Shown: positions 1 to 8,475, numbered from the stretch's first letter. The stretch: DNA of 64,000 bases from Myxococcales bacterium (GCA_016717005.1 JADJUF010000039.1:62001-126000); one strand, 5' to 3'. Notes: a model not told the origin generated them from the letters alone. Numbers and translations are program-made.

Positions 1-799
1 TGCCCGCGCTCGGCGCGAGGCGCGCGCTCTGATCGGGGGCGTCGCACACCATCTGCGTGGCGCCGCCGTCGATGCGGTACATGCGGCACTCGTCGGTCGA
101 GGCGCCGATGTCGAGCACCAGCGTCTCGGCGCCGGTGGCGGTGATCGTGCCGGTCCGCGGCTCGCCGAGGCGCCAGGTGCCGGCCAGGGTCGCCGCGCCG
201 ACGCCGTCGATGTCGACCCAGCTGTCCTCGCTGTGCGTGCACAGGTGGGTCGCGTCGCAGGTGAACGCGATCTCCGAGTGGGCCGCGATGCCGCCGAGGG
301 CGGCGTCGGCGGCGCCATCGAACACCTCACCGTTGTCGGCGACGCCACCGACGTTGGTGAGCGTCACCTTGCCGTCGATCGACTCCGCCGGCGCGCCCGG
401 GTCGGTCGCGGTCCAGGCCTCGGCCTCGACCGTGCTCGGCTTGCTCGGGTCGTACGACGGGTTGGTCGTGAAGATGCCCTGCACGTTGGTCGCGATGATC
501 CGGCCCTCGAGGCGGGTGCCGTCGTCGTTGGTGCATCCGCCGGTGACCGTGGTCACGTTGCCGGTGGTGACGAAGCTCGGGCAGCCGGGCTCGTTGGCAC
601 CGGCGATGAACGCGCCCACCACGTACAGCTGGCCGAGATCGCTGGCGGCGGCGACGTCGAGCGCGCGCTCGAGGTGGGCCGCGTCGGCCGAGCTGAATTT
701 CGCGGAGGTGTGGTCCGTCTCGTCGGTGCAGGCACCGAGGACCAGCGAGGCAGAGAGCGCAGCGAGCAACGTCGAACGAGTGGTGAGCGTGCGGATCAT
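1..799 (-). CDS. Secreted lipoprotein, 3' end beyond the window edge
   Basis: Function not recognised. The reading frame starts at an ATG at 799, preceded by GGAG about 7 bases upstream, and stays open to base 1, so the C-terminus is missing. The N-terminus has two Arg, a hydrophobic stretch and a lipobox ending LGAC (Cys24), so it is probably anchored in a membrane as a lipoprotein. The mature part is rich in Thr, Gly and Asp and holds paired Cys residues, as in beta-rich secreted proteins. It contains no motif I can assign. Codon use (G/C at third positions) is typical of the window. Confidence 0.75.
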   Translation of the reverse strand, partial: MIRTLTTRSTLLAALSASLVLGACTDETDHTSAKFSSADAAHLERALDVAAASDLGQLYVVGAFIAGANEPGCPSFVTTGNVTTVTGGCTNDDGTRLEGRIIATNVQGIFTTNPSYDPSKPSTVEAEAWTATDPGAPAESIDGKVTLTNVGGVADNGEVFDGAADAALGGIAAHSEIAFTCDATHLCTHSEDSWVDIDGVGAATLAGTWRLGEPRTGTITATGAETLVLDIGASTDECRMYRIDGGATQMVCDAPDQSARLAPSAG

Positions 800-1009
800 G
801 GAAGGCTCCGTTGAGGGGATGGACCTCGTCGACGCGGATGCGACGACGAGCGCCCGGACCCAGAGCAGCCTTCGTGCCACCGTCGCCGCGTCGCGCTAAC
901 TCCCCGCGAACCCGCGTGAACCCGCCTCCGCGCGCCGCCGACGCTGTCGAAGCTCGGACGTGGGTGTCACGTTTCGGGTCGAAGTGTGGTGTGGACCGAT
1001 GGTCACAGC

Positions 1010-1110
1010 GCCGCGTCGGGCGTGGCCGCGATCACGGCAGCTCGGCCGCCGCGTCGGGCGTGGCCGCGATCACGGCAGCTCGGCCGCCGCGTCGGGCGTG
1101 GCCGCGATCA
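1010..1110. repeat. 38-bp tandem repeat, about 2.7 copies, over the dehalogenase stop codon
   Basis: The motif CGTGGCCGCGATCA recurs at 1021, 1059 and 1097, a strict 38-bp period with near-identical units. The unit contains the last codons and TGA stop of the dehalogenase gene on the minus strand, so the C-terminal coding sequence has been duplicated into the 3' flank. Because 38 is not a multiple of three, the extra copies fall into other frames after the stop. Confidence 0.9.
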
Positions 1111-2002
1111 GGTCGATCACGACCTGCGCCAGCTCGGGGCCGACGTCCTCTTGCAAGAAGTGGCCGGCCTTGGTCAGGGTCGTGTGCGGCTGACCGGCGG
1201 CGCCGGCGATCCGCGTCTGCAGCGGGCGATCGGCGCCCCGGGTGATCGGATCCGAGTCGCCGAACGCGGTGACGAACGGCCGCGGGAACCGCTCGAGGCC
1301 GCGCCAGGCCGCGCGGTTGCCCTCGCTCGCGGGATCGTCGGGCGCCGCCGGCACCAGCGACGGGAACTGCCGGGCGCCGGCCTTGAAGGACTCGTCGGGG
1401 AACGGCGCGTCGTAGGCCGCGACCACCTCCGGCGCCATGCCGCGCGCGACCGCGCCGCTGACGATGCGGCCGGTCGCGAACTCCGGCACGGTCTGCGAGA
1501 ACTGGCGCCACATGAAGAACGCGTCGGGCGGCTTCTGGTCGCCGGTCGGCAGGAACGTGTTGGCCGCGACCACGCGCGCGAACCGCGCCGGCTCGTCGCC
1601 GACCAGGCGCAGGCCCAGGAGGCCGCCCCAGTCCTGGCACACGAGCGTCATCGCCCGCAGCCCGGCGCCGTCGATGAAGGCGCGCAGCCACGCCAGGTGG
1701 CTGGCGTAGGTGTAGTCGGTGCGCGCGGTCGGCTTGTCCGAGCGCCCGAAGCCGATCAGATCGGGCGCCACCGCGCGCAGCCCGGCCGCGACGCACGCGC
1801 GGATGACGTGCCGGTACAGGAACGACCACGACGGCTCACCGTGGAGCATCAGCACCACCGGCGCGTCGCGCGGGCCCTCGTCGACGTAGGCCATGCGCAG
1901 CGGCGGGCTGCCGTCGCCGGCGGGGACCTCGAGGTAGTGCGGCGCGTAGGGGAAGTCCGGCAGGTCGGCGAAGCGCTCATCGGGGGTGCGGAGGCGATCC
2001 AT
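1070..2002 (-). CDS. Haloalkane dehalogenase (alpha/beta hydrolase, HLD-I type)
   Basis: Predicted to cleave the carbon-halogen bond of haloalkanes through an alkyl-enzyme ester, giving an alcohol and halide in the cytoplasm. At 310 residues it matches the length of Xanthobacter DhlA. HGEPSW at 54-59 gives the oxyanion hole, and VCQDWGG puts the nucleophile at Asp124 with a halide-stabilising Trp125, the same numbering as DhlA. Asp251 (GDSDP) and His281 (AGHFLQED) complete the triad. Trp165 in FFMWRQF probably serves as the second halide-binding Trp, by position only. The start at 2002 (MDRLRTPDERF) fits the family. The C-terminal codons lie inside a 38-bp tandem repeat. Some relatives are epoxide or fluoroacetate hydrolases, but the HGEPSW plus DW pair favours dehalogenase. 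Confidence 0.88.
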   Translation of the reverse strand: MDRLRTPDERFADLPDFPYAPHYLEVPAGDGSPPLRMAYVDEGPRDAPVVLMLHGEPSWSFLYRHVIRACVAAGLRAVAPDLIGFGRSDKPTARTDYTYASHLAWLRAFIDGAGLRAMTLVCQDWGGLLGLRLVGDEPARFARVVAANTFLPTGDQKPPDAFFMWRQFSQTVPEFATGRIVSGAVARGMAPEVVAAYDAPFPDESFKAGARQFPSLVPAAPDDPASEGNRAAWRGLERFPRPFVTAFGDSDPITRGADRPLQTRIAGAAGQPHTTLTKAGHFLQEDVGPELAQVVIDLIAATPDAAAELP

Positions 2003-2092
2003 GCCCGCGACTGTACGCGCCGGACCGGGCGCGCGACCAGATCGGCGCGCGATCCGCTTGGCGCCGCGCCGGGGCCGACGCAGGATCGGGCG

Positions 2093-2764
2093 GTGCAACT
2101 CGCCGCTCGCGCCGCCATGCTGTGCGCCATCCTGTGCGTCGTCGGCGCGTTCCTGCCCGCCGGCGAGCTCGCGATCCGCACGCCGGTGTCGACCCACCGC
2201 CGGACCGCGTCGCTGTACCAGCTCGGCGCGAGCAAGGACGCCGCCAAGGACTTCCTGCACCGGTACCGGTCCAGCCTCGGCAAGAAGCTCGGGGTCAAGG
2301 TGCTCGACAAGGTCGCGCCGCGCCTGCGCGGCCGGCTCGGCTCCGGCGCCAGCGACCTCCAGGACGCGGTCGCGACGCTCGACAGCATCCAGGACAAGGA
2401 CATCGACACGGTCGGCGCGATCATCGTCGCGGTGCTGTGGACCTCGCTCGGCGTGAACCTGCTGGTCATCGCGCTCCTGTGGGGCGTCGACGCGACGTCG
2501 CGCCGCCTGCGGATCGCCGGCGCGGTCGCGGTCGCGGTGATCGCCGCGACCTTGGCGATCGCCGTCTACCTCGTGCTCAGCCGGATCGTCAGCGAGGCCA
2601 ACGCCGAGGTCGAGCGCTCGGTGTTCGCGCTGCGCGGCGGCGCGCACATGATGCTCCTGGCCGGGATCGGCCTGCTCGTCGCCGCGGCCCTCACCGCGAT
2701 CGGCTACGCCCGCGCCCGCGCCCGGTTCCGGCCGCCGACCCCGCCGCCCGCGACGGCGACGTAG
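2093..2764 (+). CDS. Small multi-pass membrane protein of unknown function
   Basis: Not recognised. About 223 residues from a GTG at 2093, with AGGA about 8 bases upstream; an ATG at 2117 is the alternative. An N-terminal hydrophobic segment (LCAILCVVGAFLPAG) is followed by a polar, Lys/Arg-rich region of about 100 residues. Three further hydrophobic segments follow (around IIVAVLWTSLGVNLLVIALL, VAVAVIAATLAIAVYLVL and MMLLAGIGLLVAAALTAIGY), then a Pro-rich tail. The layout suggests an extracytoplasmic loop between helix 1 and a C-terminal helical bundle. It lies 20 bases before a phosphoesterase gene on the same strand, with no informative partner. Confidence 0.65.
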   Translation: MQLAARAAMLCAILCVVGAFLPAGELAIRTPVSTHRRTASLYQLGASKDAAKDFLHRYRSSLGKKLGVKVLDKVAPRLRGRLGSGASDLQDAVATLDSIQDKDIDTVGAIIVAVLWTSLGVNLLVIALLWGVDATSRRLRIAGAVAVAVIAATLAIAVYLVLSRIVSEANAEVERSVFALRGGAHMMLLAGIGLLVAAALTAIGYARARARFRPPTPPPATAT

Positions 2765-2784
2765 CCCCGCGCTATCGTCCGGCC

Positions 2785-3570
2785 GTGATCGAGATCGTCG
2801 AGCTTGAGGGCGAGCCGGTGGCGGGCCTGCCCTACCTGAACGCGGCCCGGGGCGGCGGCACCGAGCGACGCACGCTGGTGGTCGAGCGCGCGCGCGTACG
2901 CGGCCTGCCGCCCGATCTCGACGCGGTGATCGCCACCAGCGACCTGCAGGGCATCGTGATCGAGCCGCACACGCGCGCGTCGATCTTGCTCGGGGTCGCG
3001 ACCGCTGAGCTCCTGGCCGAGCTGGCGTTCGACGGCGTCCTGCCGGCGGCCGATCACACCGGCGTGGTCCTGGCCGGCGATCTGTACAGCGTGCCAGCCG
3101 CCAACAAGCGCGGCGGCCACGGCGAGGTCGCGCCGGTGTGGGCCGCGTTCGCCGAGTCGTTCGCCTGGGTCGCGGGCGTCGCCGGCAACCACGACGACGT
3201 CTCGACCGTGCGCCGGGCGCCGCACGTCCACGTGCTCGACACCGACCTGATCGACCGCGGCGGCCTGCGCATCGGCGGCGTCGGCCTGATCGCCGGCAAC
3301 CCCGCCAAGCGCGGCCGTCGCGCCGAGGACGATCAGCTCGAGCGCATCGAGGTGATCGCCACCAGCGACCTCGATCTGCTGCTGCTGCACGAGGGCCCCG
3401 GCGGCGACGACGACCAGCCCGGCCACCCGCTGATCCGCGCGGTGGTCGAGCGCGCGCGCGTGCCGCTGACGATCTGCGGCCACGTCCACTGGGACCGGCC
3501 CCTGGCCCGGCACACCGGCGGACAGATCCTCAACGTCGACACCCGGGTGCTGGTGCTGGTGCCGGCCTGA
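2785..3570 (+). CDS. Calcineurin-like metallophosphoesterase
   Basis: Predicted dinuclear-metal phosphoesterase; substrate unknown. The five family blocks are in order: D53-L-Q55, where the usual second His of D-x-H is Gln; GD99; GNHD at 134-137; an isolated His in LLLHEGPGG; and GHVH near the C-terminus. At 261 residues the length is normal. The start is a GTG 20 bases after the preceding stop; no better ATG lies upstream in frame. The Asp-x-Gln change would alter one metal ligand but is seen in some family members. No signal peptide, so cytoplasmic. Confidence 0.78.
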   Translation: MIEIVELEGEPVAGLPYLNAARGGGTERRTLVVERARVRGLPPDLDAVIATSDLQGIVIEPHTRASILLGVATAELLAELAFDGVLPAADHTGVVLAGDLYSVPAANKRGGHGEVAPVWAAFAESFAWVAGVAGNHDDVSTVRRAPHVHVLDTDLIDRGGLRIGGVGLIAGNPAKRGRRAEDDQLERIEVIATSDLDLLLLHEGPGGDDDQPGHPLIRAVVERARVPLTICGHVHWDRPLARHTGGQILNVDTRVLVLVPA

Positions 3571-3672
3571 GCCGTCGCGCCGGTCGCCGCCCGCGCGCGG
3601 CCGAGCAGCCCGGTCATCGATCCAGGTGACGCTAACAGCCCACGCGCACCGGTTTCGCTGTACCAACGGCCC

Positions 3673-4398
3673 ATGAAGCTCGCCCTCATCGGAGGCGTCC
3701 CCGAAGCCCAGCTGGTCGCCGCCCTCGCGCGCGCCCGGCCCGGCACGTACGAGCCCGCCGAGCGCAACACCCTCGCGTGGGTGGATCTGGCCGACGCGCC
3801 GAGGAAGGCGATCGCGGCCGTCCAGGCGGCGCTGGGCGCACGGCTCACGGTGATCGAGGTGGAGCTGCCGCTGGGCGGCCGCGGCGCGGGCCTGTGCGCG
3901 CGCCGCTACACCGTGCCCGCGACCGAGGAGCGCGACCTGTCGGACGAGATGACGAAGCTCCTGGCGTCGTGGCTCGCGACCGTGTCCGATGACCCGGGGG
4001 CGCCGTTCGATGAGGAGGTCGCCGCGCTCGATCTGGCGCTCGTCTGCGCCGAGGACGTGCGGCCGCCGCCGCCGCCGCCGGCGATCCCGATGGGCGGCGG
4101 CGCGATGCCGCTCAAGCGCAAGGGCGCCGCGAAGCCCACCCTCAACCCGCTGCACGAGCAGTGGGCCAGCGCGCTGGTCGACGCCCTGCGCGCGTCCGAG
4201 CGCCTCGACACCACCGGCGAGGCCCTGCCGCTCCGGCGGATCGCCGCGCTGCTCGAGGCCCACGATCAGGTCGGCACGCTGGCGCCCGCGCTCGGTGACG
4301 CCTTGCTCGAGCTGCTCGTCGACCACGAGGCGGTCGAGGAGGTCTTCGCCGACGAGGCCGAGCTGGTCGCCGCGGCCCAGGCCGCGCGCCCGCGCTGA
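3673..4398 (+). CDS. Hypothetical protein with a proline-rich linker
   Basis: Not recognised; 241 residues. An N-terminal region of about 125 residues starts MKLALIGG and ends before a Pro-rich segment holding a run of six Pro and the string PMGGGAMPLKRKG. A C-terminal region of about 80 residues appears all-helical and acidic, ending in an Ala/Glu-rich helix. There is no signal peptide or membrane segment, so it is probably cytoplasmic. Strong G/C third-position bias and a clean ATG just after a short intergenic gap support it as a real gene. Confidence 0.6.
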   Translation: MKLALIGGVPEAQLVAALARARPGTYEPAERNTLAWVDLADAPRKAIAAVQAALGARLTVIEVELPLGGRGAGLCARRYTVPATEERDLSDEMTKLLASWLATVSDDPGAPFDEEVAALDLALVCAEDVRPPPPPPAIPMGGGAMPLKRKGAAKPTLNPLHEQWASALVDALRASERLDTTGEALPLRRIAALLEAHDQVGTLAPALGDALLELLVDHEAVEEVFADEAELVAAAQAARPR

Positions 4399-4441
4399 AC
4401 CCCGCGGCGCCGCGGGCGGGGCGCCGGTCGCGGTCGCCGCG

Positions 4442-4807
4442 TCACCACGTGCGAGCGTCGTCGCCCAGCGGCCCGCGCTGGAGCCGCACCACGCAGAACC
4501 GATGGCCGGTCGGCGCCTCCATCACCCACCACGTCTGGATCTGCGCGACCCGCGTCGCGCCCAGCGCCTCGAGCCGCGCGACCTCGGCCTCGACGTCGTC
4601 GCTCTCGATGTCGAGGTGGGTCCGGCTCGGGTGCGCGACCCGCTGGACGAACACGCTCGGCTGCCCGGCGCGATCCTCGAGCGCCGCGTAGTTGCCCTCG
4701 ACCTCGGCCACCGCGCGCCCCAGGGCCGCGCTCCAGAACGCCGCCGCCGTGGTGAGGTCCGCGTCCTGACAGTCGATCCCGATCGCGCAGAGCCGGCTCT
4801 TGTGCAT
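4442..4807 (-). CDS. VOC superfamily (glyoxalase-like) protein
   Basis: A 121-residue single-module member of the vicinal-oxygen-chelate fold, matching the glyoxalase-like subfamily that begins with a conserved 'IGIDCQDADLTTAAAFWSAALG' pattern (here cut into overlapping pieces, IGIDCQDADL and AAFWSAALGR). The string HLDIESDDVEAEVARLEALG is the typical centre and APTGHRFCVVR the terminal strand with a potential metal ligand. Proteins of this type are small-molecule binding or lyase-like; the substrate cannot be read here. Transcribed divergently from the DUF4333 lipoprotein gene, with 80 bases between the two starts. Confidence 0.75.
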   Translation of the reverse strand: MHKSRLCAIGIDCQDADLTTAAAFWSAALGRAVAEVEGNYAALEDRAGQPSVFVQRVAHPSRTHLDIESDDVEAEVARLEALGATRVAQIQTWWVMEAPTGHRFCVVRLQRGPLGDDARTW

Positions 4808-4887
4808 GGCGACAGCGTCGCGCAGGGGGCTGACGCTGACCCGACGGCGAAGGTCGCGCCGGCGCCGCGCTGGGTTACCATCGGCCC

Positions 4888-5499
4888 ATGACCCAACGAC
4901 GGATGGCGCTGCGCGCGCTCTGGATCGTGTGCGTGAGCGGCTGCTCCTTCCACGCCTCTTGCGGCGGCAAGACGGTCGACAGCAAGAAGGGCGAAGCCGC
5001 GATCGTCAAGATGCTCGCGACCAGCGGGCTCGACGCCACGGTCTCGTGCCCGACCGGCATCAAGGCGAAGCAGGGCGACACGTTCGACTGCACCGCGGTG
5101 GTCGGCGGCGCCACCGGCAAGGTCAAGGTCACCCAGAAGGACGACAAGGGCGCGGTCGAGTTCGAGCTGGTCGAGGGCTTCCTCATCGGCGCGAAGCTCG
5201 AGGGCGTGCTCGTCGATCGGATCCAGCAGCAGTACGGCGTCGCCGCCAAGGTCACCTGCGGCGCCCCGTTCCGCGCGTCGGTCCCCGGCGAGACCTTCAC
5301 CTGCTCGGCCCTGGCGCCCGACGGCGACACGCTGACGATCGGGATCACCGTCAAGGACAAGCTCGGCGCGGTCGACTTCAAGATCGCCGAGCCCGCCGGC
5401 GGCGCCGCGCCCCCCGCGGCCGATGATCCGGCCCCCGCCGCCGACGACGGCGACGAGGCGGACGACACCGACCCGCCGGCCGGCACCGACGACGACTGA
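4888..5499 (+). CDS. Lipoprotein with two tandem DUF4333-like domains
   Basis: A 203-residue secreted protein. The N-terminus carries a basic stretch, a short hydrophobic core and Cys residues (VSGC, then HASC); which Cys is lipidated is unclear. Two similar units follow. Each has a short Lys/Asp-rich helix ending in a Cys (ATVSCP, then AKVTCG), a 'G-x-T-F-x-C' strand (GDTFDC, GETFTC) and a beta hairpin of alternating Lys/Val. This Cys spacing and the 'KQGDTFDC' strand are the DUF4333 signature, best known from actinobacterial lipoproteins. The tail is Ala/Pro/Asp-rich and very acidic. Function unknown, probably an extracytoplasmic binding domain. Confidence 0.7.
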   Translation: MTQRRMALRALWIVCVSGCSFHASCGGKTVDSKKGEAAIVKMLATSGLDATVSCPTGIKAKQGDTFDCTAVVGGATGKVKVTQKDDKGAVEFELVEGFLIGAKLEGVLVDRIQQQYGVAAKVTCGAPFRASVPGETFTCSALAPDGDTLTIGITVKDKLGAVDFKIAEPAGGAAPPAADDPAPAADDGDEADDTDPPAGTDDD

Positions 5500-5534
5500 C
5501 GCCGCCGCCCGTCAAGGCAGGGGTCAGGGGGGCA

Positions 5535-5702
5535 GGGGACGGTGTCAACTTTGACAACGTCTCGGGCCGTCCAGCCCGCGGCCGGCCCGGACGCGCCGGT
5601 GAGGATCACGCCCTGCCGGCCACGCGCGGAACGTCGCCGAGCGGAATCGCTGACGGCTGGCCGCGCCCTCGGGGAAAAGTTGTCAAAGTTGACACCGTCC
5701 CC
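5535..5702. mobile_element. Small element with perfect 24-bp terminal inverted repeats (MITE/REP-like)
   Basis: Bases 5535-5558 and 5679-5702 are exact reverse complements over 24 bases, framing 120 bp of unrelated, non-coding sequence. Each end contains the palindrome TGTCAA-CT-TTGACA (or its complement) next to GGGGACGG. The arrangement fits a non-autonomous mobile element or a REP/BIME-type repeat. It lies between the converging ends of a lipoprotein gene (stop at 5499) and a minus-strand gene (stop at 5738). It might also act as a bidirectional terminator. Confidence 0.65.
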
Positions 5703-5737
5703 TCTCCCCGCGATGGACTGCGCCGAGCCCGGCGCAC

Positions 5738-6700
5738 TCACCCGCCGACCCACGCCGCCGTGAGCTGCACCAGTCGGTCGGGGTCGTGGCGCAACTCATC
5801 CAAGCGGCGGCGTTGTTCGGGGTCGCGGGTCGTCATCATTCGGGCCGCGTACCGTCGGATGACCGGATCCGGATCTTGCGACAACGTCAGGATCGCAGGC
5901 CAAAGCCCCGCCGGAGTCGGTCCGGACGCCAGCGCAAGCGCCACCACGGCCGCCTGCATCGCCGCCTGCCGTGCCCCGAGGTCCACAACTCGCGGCGCTC
6001 CATCAGGCGAGCCGCCGGCGCCGGCAGCCAGGAGCGCGTCGATGGCCTCGGGCTGGTCGTCGACGAGCCGGTCACGGATCCACGCCCGCCAGTCGTCGCT
6101 GGCCGGAAATGCCTCACCGATCTCGACCGAGGCGAGATATGCCCCGCGGGCGAGCTGGCCATCGGACTCCACGAGGCGCGCCAACCGCGGGCGCATCTCC
6201 CGGGTGGGCGCGCGCGTGAGCCAGGTCAGGGCCTTGCTGCGGGCCGCGCCGCCAGCGTCGATCATCGTCGTCAGCGCCGTTTGCCGTGCCGGCGCGGCCA
6301 GCGCGGCATCAAGCGCGCCGCGCAGCGCCAGCGCAGCGGGACGCGGCTTCTGTATGAGGCACATGTCGATGTCGACGAACATGCGCGCGGTCGCCCGGTC
6401 GGCGAGTTCCCGCTGGAAGACCCGAGACCGTGGCTCATCCGGGTGGCGGCTGATGGCGTCGTCCCACGCGTAGGTGCCGGCCGCGATCTCTATCGCCGTG
6501 GCGATCTGTTCAGCGTCGCAACCGCGCCCTCGGTCTGGGCGAAGTGCATCGAGCCATGCGACGCGATCTGCGTTTGCTGCGATCAGCTCCTCGAACTCGA
6601 CCTCAGGCGGCGGAGGCGGCGGCTGTGACCGGCTCTGACCGCAGGCGGCGAGTGTAAAGGCCACGACCGCCGACGGCACAACCGCACGACGCCGCTTCAT
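5738..6700 (-). CDS. Helical lipoprotein, hypothetical
   Basis: Not recognised; 320 residues from the ATG at 6700. The signal peptide has three Arg followed by a hydrophobic core, and the lipobox is LAAC (Cys20), followed by a Pro run. The mature protein is Ala/Arg/Asp-rich and predominantly helical. Repeated short helix pairs near the C-terminus (for example DPDPVIRRYAARMMTTRDPEQ) recall HEAT-type repeats, but I cannot confirm the fold. GC content is slightly lower than neighbouring core genes, in keeping with an accessory patch. The start ATG overlaps a TGA closing a 47-codon open stretch. Confidence 0.6.
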   Translation of the reverse strand: MKRRRAVVPSAVVAFTLAACGQSRSQPPPPPPEVEFEELIAANADRVAWLDALRPDRGRGCDAEQIATAIEIAAGTYAWDDAISRHPDEPRSRVFQRELADRATARMFVDIDMCLIQKPRPAALALRGALDAALAAPARQTALTTMIDAGGAARSKALTWLTRAPTREMRPRLARLVESDGQLARGAYLASVEIGEAFPASDDWRAWIRDRLVDDQPEAIDALLAAGAGGSPDGAPRVVDLGARQAAMQAAVVALALASGPTPAGLWPAILTLSQDPDPVIRRYAARMMTTRDPEQRRRLDELRHDPDRLVQLTAAWVGG

Positions 6701-6840
6701 GGTGTCCGACGGCCGATGTTCCCGTCCACGTCGTAGGAGAAGTCGCGCACCACGATCGACTCGCCGTGGGATCCACCGCCCGCTCGGGTCATTGCCACGC
6801 TGGTCGAGGCGGCCAGCAACCGGAACGGCCACGGCGCGCC

Positions 6841-7374
6841 CTACGGACACGGCCGGCTCCGAGCTTGCTCGAGTGGCACGTCGGGGCCGGTCCCCCACAC
6901 CCAGGTATCGTGGGAATAGCACCAGACCGACACCAGGGTGCCGTCGCGCCACGCGATATCGAGGCCGTGCACGCGGCCCTGATCGTCGAAGGTCCATTCC
7001 TGGATCCGCCGACCAGCCTCGTCGTCTTCATGCCACGGCCCGACTCGGGTACCGAACCGATAGCGTCCTTGCTTCTCCAGTGTTCCGTCGCTGCGGCGGT
7101 GGACCCACTCTCCATCGATCTTCCCGAACACGCTGACGTACTCGATCGATGCCGCCGGCTGCGCCCCACGACCGTCCCAGGCCTCCCAGTAGCGGTAGGG
7201 CCCGTGAGGCACCATCGGGCCGCGCAGCAAGCAGTCTTCCACGTAGCCTGGCGCTCCCACGATGCCCTTGACAGGAACCGCGCCAATGGGACATGGCGGC
7301 TCTACCAGCGGCACGCTCCCGCGACCACACGACACGACGACCACGGCGAGACCAACGCGGATTGAGGTCTTCAT
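6841..7374 (-). CDS. Lipoprotein with MORN-like repeats
   Basis: 177 residues. The short signal peptide has the lipobox VVSC (Cys16). The mature region contains successive 'G-x-W/R-...-G-x-W/R' strands of the MORN type seen in YwqK-like proteins: YRYWEAWDGRG, GRYRFGTRVGPWHEDDEAG and WTFDDQGRVHGLDIAWRDG. These repeats usually form a beta meander and are common in proteins linked to polymorphic toxin loci, though no partner toxin is visible here. The start ATG at 7374 overlaps the stop of the upstream 86-residue gene (ATGA), so the two are probably translationally coupled. Confidence 0.6.
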   Translation of the reverse strand: MKTSIRVGLAVVVVSCGRGSVPLVEPPCPIGAVPVKGIVGAPGYVEDCLLRGPMVPHGPYRYWEAWDGRGAQPAASIEYVSVFGKIDGEWVHRRSDGTLEKQGRYRFGTRVGPWHEDDEAGRRIQEWTFDDQGRVHGLDIAWRDGTLVSVWCYSHDTWVWGTGPDVPLEQARSRPCP

Positions 7375-7631
7375 GTCCGGTACTCGATCTCCACGTCCCC
7401 CGACGGCATGGGGCCGTGCGGCCACACGGGGTCGCCCCGGTCGCCCTCGACCGCACGAGCCCGCAGCTTGAATCGCTTGGCGCTGTACGCCGTCGCGCCG
7501 TCCTTGCCGTTTGCCGCGCTCTCGAGGTCCTTCGTCGACAGCGAGACCTGAAAGCCGTGCGAGAACTCGCTGCCCACGAACGCCTCGAGCAACATGACCG
7601 AGGGTCGCATCGAGACCACCCAAGGGGTCAT
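7371..7631 (-). CDS. Short protein, possibly the C-terminal remnant of a larger gene
   Basis: 86 residues, not recognised. The predicted start (MTPWVVSMRPSVMLLEAF) lacks a clear ribosome-binding site. The sequence reads like the end of a beta-rich domain (GFQVSLSTKDLESA, RFKLRARAVEG, DVEIEYRT) rather than a complete small protein. Directly upstream lies about 800 bp of non-coding sequence with a decayed transposase, so 5' truncation by an insertion is plausible. Its stop overlaps the start of the MORN-like lipoprotein. Confidence 0.45.
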   Translation of the reverse strand: MTPWVVSMRPSVMLLEAFVGSEFSHGFQVSLSTKDLESAANGKDGATAYSAKRFKLRARAVEGDRGDPVWPHGPMPSGDVEIEYRT

Positions 7632-8432
7632 CCGGGGTGGGGTGGCGAACCGGTTCCTGGGGGGGAATTAGCTGCGTTGGGGGCGGGACCGTGGGCGCCG
7701 GCGCCGTGCGGTCTGAGGACGCGCGTCGCCTCGCCAGGTCATCGGTGGTGTGGATGGTGCGGGGGTGGGTCGTGCGCAGCTCGTCGGACCTAGGTCGCGG
7801 GGCGCCACCACTCCGGGGCTTCGGGTCGCGGTTGGGCCGCGGAGCCGGCGTCGCCAGACCGCGCATCGTCGGGCCAGGGGTTCCTCGAAAAACACTGGGG
7901 TCCCGGCTGGGCCGGGATGTCACTCGCACGGGTCCGTCAGCTGCGGCCATCGGATGGCGGGCCGGCAGCCGGGACCACCACTATCAATGGCATGGGTCGG
8001 GGCTCTCAAATGCGAGTCGCAGCGGCACGTGGGGCGTGGCTTGCGCCTCCCCTCTCGTCGGTCGTGCTCGTCGACTCAGCACCTGATGGGCTACCTCGAC
8101 GGGTCGTCGATGCCGCAGCGGGGATCACGACTGGAAGGGCTGGTACCGAGCTGCGCGGGCCTCGCCACCCGGCGGAGTGCGCCGCCTGCCGCGAAGCTCC
8201 CAGGCCGTGGCACCGTGGCGCCGGGGTGCGCCGCCCTCAGCCATCCGCCACGCAAGCCCGGATGCGCTACGCGAGCACTACGCCGGAACCTGCCCATCGG
8301 GGGCGCCCGGACCTGCTGGCAGATGCAGCAACGCGTCAAGCGCCCCGGTCAAGCATGGGAGGTTGGCCTTGCCGGCGTCCTCGCGATGCGCGGGCTCGCG
8401 CTGTCCGACCGGTGGACAGCTGCATGGCAGCC
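7632..8432. other. Degraded accessory region without an intact gene
   Basis: About 800 bp between the 86-residue gene and the end of the DUF4157 gene. No frame shows the strong G/C third-position bias of the neighbours for any length, and all frames are short or low in quality. The only recognisable content is a broken transposase C-terminus at its right end (see 8252-8475). I see no promoter, repeat or RNA that I can support. Confidence 0.5.
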
Positions 8433-8475
8433 CTACGCCGCCAAGCATCGGAAGGCGGTCCGGCTCGTCGCATGA
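8252..8475 (+). pseudogene. Decayed transposase C-terminus (ISKra4-like)
   Basis: Two short pieces in different plus-strand frames line up with the end of an ISKra4/UPF0236-type transposase. QARMRYA, around 8252-8272, matches the usual 'N-x-x-R-M-R-Y' block. After a frame change comes LPIGGARTCWQMQQRVKRPG and then LAMRGLALSDRW-x-x-AW, matching the usual 'LPIGSG...C...QRMKRSG.RW...L.LRAL..SGRW...W' sequence. The frame change and the loss of 'GSG' mark it as a relic. It ends about 40 bases inside the 3' end of the convergent DUF4157 gene. The family assignment comes from remembered motifs and should be treated as moderate. Confidence 0.5.

Noticed and set aside
6702..6840. 47 codons open in frame after the MORN-like gene, ending in a TGA that overlaps the next ATG
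   Set aside because: No start codon with a ribosome-binding site, and too short to recognise. It may be a remnant but I cannot support it as a gene.
8091..8339. 82-codon minus-strand frame in the degraded region
   Set aside because: Arg/Pro-rich without bias or motif, and antisense to the transposase relic.
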